This document shows positions 26,187 through 37,044 of a stretch of 64,000 bases of DNA, piece after piece. Numbering within the stretch: the stretch's first letter is position 1; every line of letters starts with the position of its first letter. Under the pieces are notes generated by a model. It saw only the letters and a list, made by a program, of their open reading frames with translations, was not told where the DNA came from and made no database searches. The DNA comes from Phoronis australis (lineage: Eukaryota; Phoronida; Phoronidae). The stretch is from positions 755,777 through 819,776 of the forward strand of contig NMRA01000107.1 in NCBI GenBank assembly GCA_002633005.1, written 5' to 3'. A program made the translations under genes and the position numbers.

Positions 26187-28152
26187 CAGTGTGTCCCAGT
26201 CACAGAAGAAAATTTTTACGGACTTATTCCCGTCTAAACTGCGCCTACTCAGATCATGGAGGGAAGAAGAGAGAGGATCTTACAGCTCCAAGAAGTTGCC
26301 GCACAATTAGTTTAATCAGTTGTCTTGGATGAAATAAGAACTGAGAGTGAGAGCAATGTGATTTCCCAAAATGATCAGATATGCATTGTTTTGTGCAATT
26401 CTGGATTCTACTAGTACTCTGAATTAACCAAAGGTAACCCGAGAACCAGTTACTGCTGAATAATAGGCATCACTGTGCGGAAGTCACTGATCTGGTAATT
26501 GTTTACAATATGACAACATTGACCTACACACATGATTTTGACATCGTTCGATTCCGCTCTCTGTCTCAATGTTATCTTAGCAAAATTACATGAAAAGAAC
26601 CCCTACCCCCTTCCCTTATTATTTTATCGTAAATCATCAGCTCCTGCTATTTCCCAGTAGTGGTATCACCACGATGAATGGAAGGAGTCATCTAGCGGCT
26701 GAAAACTGAACTAATCCACCGACACCCATACATCTGCAGAGGGTCGTTCCTCATAAGTTCAAACTGACCGAGGCAAGTCGATCCCGGGGCTGGGCTACGG
26801 TCCCAAGGATTCGAATTCCTATGGTGACCCATACATCCACTAACCAGAATCCACAAAAAAGGGTTGATTTCGAGGTCCAAATTCGTGAGAAGGTATCACT
26901 TCAAAGAGATTTGTGGAAGAGTGGTCAGATGGTCACAATTTTAGTTTTTTTTGGAAAAGGCTGAAATGCTGGCCCTTGTTGCTTCTTGTTATCTCAAGAA
27001 AATCTCGCAGGCAAACACCATTTACAATCGATGATGCTGTTTCAGTCAATAGGAATAGGTGTCGCTGTAATCTTGAGTTGAGCGAACATTGCGCCGATGT
27101 CACAACCAGGTGGACAGAAATTTTACGATAAAATAGCGAGGAAATGCGGTAGAGGACACATTCATAAATTTTGGAATGAGAACGATAGGCGTAATTGAAT
27201 GATACCAAAATCATATGTGTACGTAATTGTCATATAAACAATTACCACTGGTTTGCGTCAGGGCTGGATAATTCAGAATAATCTAAATTCAAGATTACTT
27301 TATTTTATTTATTTTTGTCAAGTTAAATGGCAGGCAAGTTGCATTTCGCCATCTTCCATTCACTGTCATCTCGGGTATAACTTGACAAATGACAACGGAG
27401 GTAACCCCAGTGAGAACCCTCATGAAGGCATGAAGCTATATCCAAGGCATACAAGTAAAAACTGGTGTGTTAGTTAACTTGTGGCGTCTTTTTTCAAATT
27501 GCGTTCTAACTTTCTGGCAAAATGTAATATTGATAAAATGGCGTGGGGAGAAACAAACTTCTCTGCCAGGAACATGTTGGTATTGCTCCATGTTTGCCAA
27601 ATTCTTTCGTCAACCGTCTTTTGCTTTGTTCATTAGTGGCCTGCTATTGTACTTTGATATTCATTTAGATTTTCAAACTACTACAGGCAGCGCCTTGATT
27701 TCCGACATTTTGGCAAAACTTGTTTTAAGGGATAACCACCTTCTCGAGCAAATTGCCGTGTAAATTACATTCCATCTACCAGAATTGAACCTGGACTAGT
27801 CAGTTGCCCTCAGAAGGCATTGCTGATTGCATAAAAGCTCAGAAAGCCCCTATGCGAAATCAACCATTACCCTAAAGAACACTACAGCAGCCAAAAGCTG
27901 CTTTTACAACTCTTCACTCCTCCAGGAAGGGCATAATTTACACACCAACCACCAGTTGTAGTCATCTGTGATACAACTTAAAGGAGAATGCCACCCAATT
28001 TAATTAGTCTTTTTTGCCGTCTTAATCGGTCTATATCCACATTGCCTCGCATACGGTCGAACGTACCTTGCCGAGAGGTGTTGCGTTAACCAGTGAGGAA
28101 GGTGAGAAACGACGCAGAGACGTCAGAGGTTTATTTGCAGAGTGAATGCCGC

Positions 28153-28232
28153 TATGTTGCGGTGCATCGTTCCCGCTTGTACGAACTATGCAGCTGCGAG
28201 GAAAGCGTGCACATGGTTTTTTCGACTTCCTT
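28153..28232 (+). pseudogene. THAP-domain N-terminus of the transposon
   Basis: From the ATG it reads MLRCIVPACTNYAAARKACT, then WFFRLP and a TGA stop. This matches the THAP pattern M-x-x-C-x(4)-C, then a phenylalanine-rich FFRLP block. In the other frame the text continues ESPKCLG, as in copy 1, suggesting a frameshift. THAP domains bind DNA and occur in P and Kolobok transposases. Confidence 0.6.
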
Positions 28233-28455
28233 GAGAGTCCGAAATGCTTAGGAAGTGACTCGCGGTAATGAAGAAGGAAAATAACGCTGTTAACAGCAGT
28301 ACGAGGCAGTTAAACATCTCCTTGTCTGGGGCTGGCAGTCATGGACAGCAAGTCTGACGAATGCCGGCTTATCAAAGAACTATCCATGCGTTCCGTTGTC
28401 TGTGCATGTTCACGGAGCCTCTCTAGCATTTCTTGATCACTGTATTCCGGTTCGA

Positions 28456-28998
28456 TGTGTGTACTTACAGTGATGTTATCTGCCTGAATAGTTGTCAGGC
28501 TTCTATGCAGTCTGACGTCTTGTCGACCCTCCTTCGTAACAGCTAAACCAGGATTCTCTTCTACCCGCCGTACACTAACTAGTTGGAGGCGTAGCTTGAT
28601 GTCGTCAGATGGCATCCAGCTTCCTCGACTCGTTTCGACCCTAAACCATAACGGTCTCCACTGGTGGATCCACAGTGGCGGCCAACCCACTGTGCATCAC
28701 TGAGGCCTCCAACTTCCTTCATTCCGACGGTACCACAGCCAACAAGATGTCCTCTCAGCTGTCTCGCCCCGTCTTCTCACTGCAGCTTTCTTCCTTCCCC
28801 CTCGCACACCAAGTTTCTCCAGCAACCACCATGCAGATCTTGCAGGGAATCCTCTACATCCCACCTCTACAGGAAACCACTAAGTTCGCCAGCCGCGAGC
28901 TCTGCATGTCTCCGCCAGCTCGCTATACTTAGATAACTTCCCCTCATGGGCCTCTTCGCATCCTTCCTCCCAAGGCACCGTAAGATCTATAATCAGTA
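28456..28998. mobile_element. GC-rich sequence inserted in transposon copy 2
   Basis: Copy 1 and copy 2 of the Kolobok-like element align directly on both sides of this block (ttccgg-tcga on the left, tcgaactgata on the right). The block is therefore an insertion, possibly with a short TCGA duplication. It is visibly richer in C and G and poorer in long A/T runs than its surroundings. Its minus strand is open through most of the block and contains the residues VEENPG at 28564-28547. Its class is unknown; a retroelement fragment is possible. Confidence 0.55.
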
Positions 28999-30155
28999 TC
29001 GAACTGATAACCTGTGAAACTTAACGATCCACCTGCGAACTCTTCGTCGAATGAACTCTCGTCTAGAAGTCGGGATTGTGTTGACGTTCTGAGTTCTGTT
29101 TCAAAATGAAATATTCCCGCCCTAACCAATGCTTATATAAAACTGACTCAAAATCTGTCTCATTAGATACAATTTGTAATGACTTTGGAGTATTCGTGAG
29201 TGCAAATGTTTTGAGAAGCCAGCAATGAATAAACCGCTGCATTACCGGCTTCAGATGCAATAAAGGTAATTGACCTTGCACCGAGCCCGTGTGAGCGCAT
29301 GCTAATTCAGTGTTTGCTGACAGAAACTGTTGTGAAACAATAACCCGATTTTCTATCCCACGGCCAGGTCTTAAGGGAATCTTTATTTACATATACATTA
29401 TTTAAATAATTATTGTTAATGTAAAACTTTTGCCCTGACGATTCTGTGGCCAAAGGGGAACCTTAATTCGCGGCCCTCGACGAGTAAGTAGATTTGCAGT
29501 TTCGTGGCTAATTCACCAACATAATCACGTGCAGAATTGGCTCACTAGTAAAGTATTTTCTTGACTGGAAGCTTAGTTTCCAACTTTGGCTGGTTTATGT
29601 TCGTGATGTCTTCAGTCCGGCCGCGCCTGGCCTGATCGGGTTCCAAGCCACTGGACTGGATAACAATCGTTTTGTGTGCTTAAAACTTAAAAAAATCTTA
29701 AGTCTAAACAACACAGATCCAGGTTCTCCTGTCAGTATTTCTCGGAAGAATACTTCGAATTCATCTCCGAACAGACCCCAAACTCCTGCTACGGACCTTG
29801 GTAAATTGTCCTGCCGAACTTTGTAGGCTACGGTGTGTCCAAATACCAATAAATCCGTAACAGCAAAATAAAACAACACGTTTTTATAAGAACTCGGTGT
29901 ATTTTTAAGGGTTTTACATAGAAGTTGATGATTTATTGGTGTTAAACGATGAATTCAAGCGATAAGCTGACACCAGTAGCCCGTGCTGTGAACTGCTGAA
30001 CAGACTGCGTGTGAAACCAACGATGTCATTGGATAATTTCAAAACCTCCGTCTGCCGTCAGGTGTCAGGTAACGCAACAGAACGTGCCGATATTCAATGG
30101 AACTACTCGATCTAAATTGATACAAAATAAGATGTTTTTTGTGTGGCATGCTCCT

Positions 30156-33100
30156 TTTATTCCTGTTATCTGGAGTTGAACCTGGACCATCTCGTTACTC
30201 TCACAAAGTGAGTTAGAAGAGCAAATAACACCGTCAATGGCCCAAAAGCCCAATCTCTTATCCCAGACCAATTATCGTCCTCACGAACACTGCTACCAAC
30301 CACTGGTTGCTTGTACACTACTTATCATTTTTGAGTGTGCAACTAAACATTGATGAAGTAATTATAGATTATGTAGCAGTGACCCAGTTCATGACAAACT
30401 TGCACCCACTGTCATGAATTTTATTGTAGTGGTTTGTACATGTACCTCCCGCAGAAAACAAGTGTATTCTAACTGACAACAGCTTCTTTAAAGGGAACAG
30501 CCAAGGTTAGACTTGCTCCTTTCAACTACCACATGTAAGACAATGGACTTGCAAGTTATATTTCAAGTGAGGTCTAACTGCATTGATGGTTTTCGTGAAA
30601 ACTACCGCCACAAGTATTTTTCATAAGAACAACGTGTTGTAAAAAGTCATCTGTGTTTTTTCACTGGATCAGATGACAACACTTTCCTTTCGTCGCGACA
30701 TCCCCCACTCACAGTCATTTTTTCCAGGAGGACACTCTTAGAGTGCTAAGCACTAGCTGTTGAGACAAGACTTTAGCAAGTCTTGTATATTTTTTGCCAG
30801 CTCTATGAAAGTGCCAGATTTCTGGAAGCGGGAAAGACAAGTCATTCACTTAACGTCTGATCGGATGAATACCCTTGCTTCTCTTTTTACATGCTCCAAC
30901 TTTAACTGAGTGTTGCCGATATTGATCAAATCCAACATTTATTCGTTCGAAACCGATTCCCACAGCCAGAATGGTCTTCACAAACGACTGCATAGTCTCC
31001 AAATGTCGCTGCAGAAAACGTCTGTCAACTTTAAGGACGTCCTTCATGTCTTCTTTCTTACTTTGCTTTGGACCAATGTTGAGCTTTCATTATTATTCAA
31101 TGTTTTAAGAAAAAATTTACGGAAAATGTTCTGTTCGACTTGCCATAACCTTTATAAGAAACATATTGTAGCAAATGATGATCGTGTAGCTGTAATAAAA
31201 ATGAAACTGAAATCGAAGTGGCTTGTTTGCTGGTAACCCATTGCAACTGACATTTTCGTGTGTTCAAAATTCAACCTTTGAGCATAATCCTGACATCCAT
31301 TCACGAAAATTGTGCTTAAAATGAGCTTCCAATGCACGAGCACCTAATACATTGACATATCGCTCGAGAGCTGAGAATACTTATTTAGGCATTACAATTC
31401 CACGATGATGGCTGGTGGCCATCTTAGATTTATCGATGACGTAAGCAAATTTCATTTTGCCATACAATGGTGTGCCTGAAACACTCCAAAACTGGTCTAA
31501 ATTTGTGTTTGAGGATGCCCTGACATATTTGAGCTCACTGTATTTCGAATGAAACATGTGCAGCATAATGTGAGCTTGACCTTGACCTTTTCGCGTAACC
31601 ATGACCTCCAATTACAAAAATAAAATCAAAATCGATTTTCCGGAATAAGGCGTGACCAATTAATCAAATTACGGGAAGGTGTAACTAATCGAAAAAAATG
31701 CCAGGGATAATCAATGAACCGTAATTTTACTAAAAGTGGCCTGCAAAAAGATTGCATTCTCCTTTAAGCACGTGTTTGATGTGTGCTTTACTGCTGTGAT
31801 GGCAAATGCATTGATTTCACGAAACGGAGCAATTGTGAATCACAGGTAATGAATGTAGGGAAACTTTTAGAAATTTAAAGTTTGGAAGTAAAAACGAACT
31901 TTGAAACAAATTATTGTCCAACTTTGATACTCGCAGTGGCGACTTGATTTTTCCCAAGTCACCAAATAGAGCGCTTTGTTTTGCAATTTTAATAAAATAT
32001 CTGCCACACTATGTCGTAAACTGATGGTTTTGAAGACAACGTGGTTCTTTGACCAGTAAGACCAGTTACCTTAGCAGTACGTCCGTAGTGTGTTGCATGG
32101 GGTTGGTCATGAAAGAGCCATTTGGCTAGAGTTCATTTCCATCAGTTGTTATTCGAAGTAGCATTAGGTAGTCTCTGCTAGAATGACTTGCCGCCTAAAA
32201 TCGACATGGTAGCCTACTTATATATAGAGGTTTTGTCAACTGTGCACAGCGTGTTGTACAAAACATTCACCCAGTAACATCCCAGGGACCCTTTTGGCTT
32301 CCAGGGAGTGGATATTTTCATTTTAGTTTGAAAAAATCTTTTTCTCAGGCTCTCAAGTTAATTAAAACTGATACCAACCTGTGTTGATGGATTTGGTATT
32401 GATGTTTTTGTTCCCAATGAAACTGGGAACGATTTCGGGCTGGAGAAGAAATGTTATAGATGAAGACCAGATGCGAGTTCCAATAAACTGACTTAAAATC
32501 AATTTTAACTCAAGTCTAACATTTGTCTTAACTTTCAAACTTTGAAACTTCCACGTCGGAAATTTAGTCAAAATTAAACAAAACGTAAATAAGAAACTTA
32601 AGACCTCTTTATTGAAATGGACCTGAGACAAATTTAAATTTTTAAGATTTGTCTCAGCTAAGTCAGTTTTCTTGAAACGGGCCCCAGGCTCACCTAGCCA
32701 CACAAATAAGGCTTCTGTCTGCTCAACCATGCCATATAAAGTAGCAACCAGTATTCTCTTCACATGTCGGAACCATGAGTCAGGACATATTTTTATGTGC
32801 CCAGGCTCAGAAAGTCGTTTCTGAACCCGGCTGCGTGAGCTCAACTTTCTAAAGAGATCTACAATATTAGTTCGTCGCATGCCCAGAAAACACTTTCAAA
32901 CTGATATTGGGAGCAAGTTTATGAATCTAAGAGATTTTAAGCAAGAATTTGTGTTGTGGCAAAAATGGGATTACAACACCTTTTACACCTCAGCCAAGTT
33001 CTTGGTAGACCCGTCACACCCTGTCATCGTGAATAAAACAAACAATTTGGTCACAATCCACTGAAGTTTATTATACGATTTCCATCAATTTAGATGCCAT

Positions 33101-36100
33101 CCATTGAAATGCACCAGTGACTTCAACGACAAGAGCGAGTTTCCGAAAGGTTTGTGACAAATACTTATCAGGTCATATGTTTGTAAATTATACATTTATA
33201 TCAATTCATTACGAATAGGGTAGTTCTCTTCCTAGATTAGTGTTTCGTATTTCCAATTTTGACTTAATAAACAATCAACGACAAAGGGCAGCACGGTAAT
33301 TGCCGAGCGATCACACAATACCATGCTCTTCAACCGTCAATCATTCCCGTGTTGAGGGACAAAAACATAAGAGGCCTGATTCTAATCTCCCATCTTGAAT
33401 TGAAACTCAAAATTGTGTTTTCATTCTTTTTGTTTTGCCTTAACACGAGTTTATACTAAGTTAAAATATATGAATACGTGTGTTTTTATTCCGATAACGC
33501 ATCGCACCGCTTGCGTGTGTTATGAGCAATGCATTTCCATATGTACGTTGTATAAACATTTTCTGTCCGGCATGACGTTGCCCTACCGGAACAACGACGC
33601 ACCTTTCGGATCACGTGGTTTTGCACATGCGTAAATAATTTTAGCTTAAAGTACAACGGAAGTCAAGAAGTGTTTAATATTTTTTTGCTTTCATGGGGTG
33701 ACAATCAGAAGATTCGAAAGCAAAAATTGTCACCATTGAATGGATTTATGTTATACCCACTTCGAATTCTTCGGAAGGTCAAACTGATGTCTATTTCAAG
33801 GTTTGTTAGGCAGGACTGTGTGCAACAATAACTTTCAGTCACGAATTTAGAAATGAACACGTATAACAATAAGTTGTTCAAATATTCTGTGATGATTTCC
33901 TTAAACGAGGTATGAGTGTTGCTTCTAAAGGACATGGTGTCACGGCGACTTTCCGGTGTAGATTACTTCAAGGATTCGTGAACTGCGGTAGCTTTGCATA
34001 ATGGATCACTTCCCTGAAAATACAATGCTGTTGTTCAAAGTCATGCCAACAATTACACAGGGAAAATAGTGCCTTTTCGTTGACCAGTACCCTTTACTAC
34101 GCCTCGCATAGCAATTACAGACATCCAAAGATTTCGAAGTCCAAAGTATCAAATGTAGCACTGTTGAGAAAACTAAGCTTTTCCAAACGCGACTAATTTT
34201 GTTTTATCAGTCAATCAGGCATCTAACTAAATAGCAAACCTGGCAGTTATCCAGCATACAGTACCAAACGATTGACCTAATCAGTGCGATGGTCAAGTCA
34301 CGAAGCGAACTAGATATCCATTTAAACATCAAGTTGAACACCCATCTAAAGCTCTTTAACGGGGTATGATTACAAGCAAGCATGCCAGGCAACTAACTAG
34401 CCTGCAAGTTACCCAGCCAGTCCGTATATCTAACTTCCTAGTGCGTGTGAGTAAGAAAACTATTTCTCAAATGACCTGGAATGTGTTACAACATGACTGG
34501 TTATAAAGGCCGAGTATGTAGTTTTTTGATATTATATGGGCAAATCACAAAAGTAGTGCAAAGTAGAAATCCATGCGCCTTACATTTCATCAGCTGTAAA
34601 ACACTAAAACAACCAAACGCACGGCAACCAAGCAATGCCAGAATTCCGAGAAGGTGACAAGGTTATGATTGACAAATCGGGTGTCACAACATGCAGACAA
34701 CTTCTTAAACGGACCCATCTTCGGCGGTGAATTCCATATCCACGTTCTTTCAACCTGATCCCTTGCCAAGCCTCGGGATTTTGACGGAATTTCCAAGAGG
34801 TTTTGCCCGTGTCATAAACCTGAGACGAGTTCAGGATCTTCTATGCAGCAGTGATGTTTTGAGACAATGTATCACAGTTGTTTAAATGGCAATGTTACTT
34901 TTTCACCTTTTGAAACATTTACCGGAAATAAAATGTACCACAGACCCAAAGTATATTCAGTTTTGACAACGTACGCCCCATTAGATAAGCCGTGTCTTTT
35001 AATTAAATTGTGCAAATGTGTGTTAAGTTTCCTCTCGACACTTCTAGCTTTACAACATATTATTATCCACCCTCAGCCTACCACCAAGAATCGGGTGCTT
35101 CTAAGCATATTTTTCAGGTTTTGATATACAGTCCTATCTGCGCTCAGTGTGTTTGGCCAAAATGAAAAGTTACATCCCATACCGCCGTTTTCGTCATCGT
35201 CGTCGTATTAACGTTATACGAAGTCGACAACCCCCAAAGTTTACTGTGGTCGTCATTGCTTGAAGCAACATGTATGTATTTATCTGTTGCCTGGGCAAAG
35301 TACTCTTCGGGATACGACTCAAAATTAAGTTCCGTCAGTCCAACTTTTTATAGTTATCTCCCATAGTTTGGAGATATCCTACATCAACTCAATGATATGA
35401 CGTGACTTGCAAGTTGTTGCAAGGGCGCGTTGCGAAAGGCTGGTTACTTTGGCGATATCACAAAAGTTTTTGCGAGATATCCCACGTGAAATCGGTTTAA
35501 CTTGCATACAGGTAAAGCGGAAATCAAATTAGACCTTCTATTTACATAAAACCTATCGCATAATGTTCCTTAATGTGTTTGAAATCTTTTTCTGTTCCCA
35601 ACTGAAGCCGCTGGTAATTCGTACATATACATGAACCATTTTTAACTCGCAATTTTAAGGTTGACCAACCCCAACAAATTCTGGATCGTTTTATTGACTC
35701 ACTTAGGACTTCGGTTCTCTTGTTGCTAACGGCACTGGAATATTACCACAGTAAGGGAAATGTCAGAAGTTGACTATGGGTTTAGTTTACAAGATAGTTA
35801 TGCTTTTTGATTGTGCGTGGATGGAGAGAGAGAGAGAGTGATTAAAGTAATTAATTTATTTTACAATTAATGTAAAAGAAACCCTAATTAAGTACACTAA
35901 CAAAGAAGAAAAATAACAACGATAGCACCCTCTATAAAATTACTTCGATCTACTATAAATGATCAAACGTCTCATCTGCTATCCAAGCTGTAGGACTCGA
36001 TCGTTGAATGACAGTCCTGCTGGTCGGTCTTCAAACTAACACACACTGTACTGAGACATTGTACTTGCTTGTTACAGAACTTCGTAACGCAAAAGTTTCA

Positions 36101-36897
36101 GGCATTATCTTGCTACCCACGATTCTTCTTGCTATTCAAAGTCTCTCGTGATGCAACCCTTGCAGGCAGTATCTTACTATCCACGATGCAAGGACAAGCT
36201 CTTAGTTAATTTTCTGTTCGTTAACACTTACATTTGCCATGATCCTCTTTGGAATCTTCCACGAGATGGCTCTGTCGCACTATTTCTTCAGTACACTGTA
36301 GTCAGACCTACAGCTTCAACTACCAAATTCCATCTGACTATTTTCCAGACTTCTGCCCATATTATAATAATGCACTTACTTAACAATTGGTTAATATAAA
36401 CCAAATGATCTTGTCTAATCATATCATTGGCTGTTACGATCCGTCTAGAATCTTAAGAGTGCATTGAACCCAGAAACAGAGTGGTAAACATCAGATGTTG
36501 ACGTCAAAAATATATGTAAACAACTTTGCCTCAGGGTTTTAAAAGTGCATTAGCACAAAGCCCAAATTTTGGAGTGAAACCATAGTACGATTTTAACTTT
36601 AGATGTTTATACAGCTAAACAGAGTGAAAAACCTATGTCGGATTATCTAATCCCGGGAAACACTTGTCCTGCTTACATCAGTCTGACCAAAAATGTCTAA
36701 AAATATTCAATTTTGGTCTTCTGCTCAAACATTGTGTTCAAGGTAAGTCTCATTTCAGCCGAATGTGAGGCATATTTACCAAAAACAAGTTTTAAATAGC
36801 AACGTTCAGCTTCCATATGAGCAGTGAAGCGAACTTTAAAATCTTTTGCAAAGCAAAGACTAGTGTGTGATCAATAAAAGGAGTAATGACTACTTAC
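30156..36897. other. Intergenic region between the two genes, part 2 (3' flank of gene 2)
   Basis: No coding gene was recognised. It contains TTTAAAGG-type ends near 30490 and 31755-31769 that may bound another TTAA-class element, a block near 32480-32690 with element-like words (gtttcaagaaaactgac on the minus strand), half of a foldback MITE at about 34745-34845, and a short GA run at 35826. A minus-strand AATAAA near 35856-35865 is a possible polyadenylation signal for gene 2. Confidence 0.4.
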
Positions 36898-36898
36898 A
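36892..36898 (-). promoter_or_regulatory. Conserved splice donor just after the gene 2 stop codon
   Basis: GTAAGT follows five bases after the TAA stop of module A and aligns with the functional donors of modules B, D, H and J. It may be a fossil donor, or it may still splice a 3'-untranslated exon. Confidence 0.5.
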
Positions 36899-36901
36899 TC
36901 T

Positions 36902-37044
36902 TTATGCGTATTTGCAAGATTGACAACACCACCGTCCAACATCAGCTCTTTTGCACAAAAAGTTGAAAAACCATACCAAGTCATTGCATGTGTAGTAGTA
37001 GTTACTGTAGTAGATATGACTATACATGTTTATGCAAGCGCCAC
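36902..37044 (-). CDS. Gene 2 last six-cysteine module A, with stop codon
   Basis: Acceptor tatcttcag, phase 1 in. The cysteine spacing C-x15-C-x10-C-x8-CC-x2-C is exactly that of the array modules, but other residues differ (NMYSHIYYSNYYYTC, RADVGRWCCQSC). After QSC the frame reads KYA and then TAA at 36904-36902. A GTAAGT donor follows at 36897-36892, at precisely the position (16 nt after the last Cys codon) where the other modules splice. Confidence 0.7.

Larger units (their letters stand above)
17600..27977. other. Intergenic region between the two metalloprotease genes, part 1
   Basis: No gene was recognised with confidence. It contains a MITE at 19258-19415, an approximately 72-bp tandem repeat near 21185-21400, a 21-bp minisatellite at 24009-24242, short duplications (24360-24410 with 24656-24690; 24770-24800 with 24935-24985) and one open frame with a signal-peptide-like start (25902-26186, minus). 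Confidence 0.5.
27982..30155 (+). mobile_element. Kolobok-like transposon copy 2, interrupted by an insertion
   Basis: The left end is TTAA followed by AGGAGAATGCCACCC. The right end is degenerate (GTGTGGCATGCTCCT followed by TTTA instead of TTAA). The sequence is the inverted homologue of copy 1 (5040-6774). The copies are collinear except for about 540 extra bases at 28456-28998. The plus strand encodes a THAP-like N-terminus at about 28153. No complete transposase frame remains. Confidence 0.75.

Noticed and set aside
28664-28936. Pro/Ser-rich plus-strand frames in the inserted block
   Set aside because: Open frames here reflect the C-rich composition; the minus strand frame is the longer and the block is not collinear with a known gene.
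32362-32880. 172-residue minus-strand open frame (longest in the window)
   Set aside because: Its composition changes along its length. The part near 32480-32690 resembles a transposon terminus (cttgaaacgggccccagg), and no domain is recognisable.
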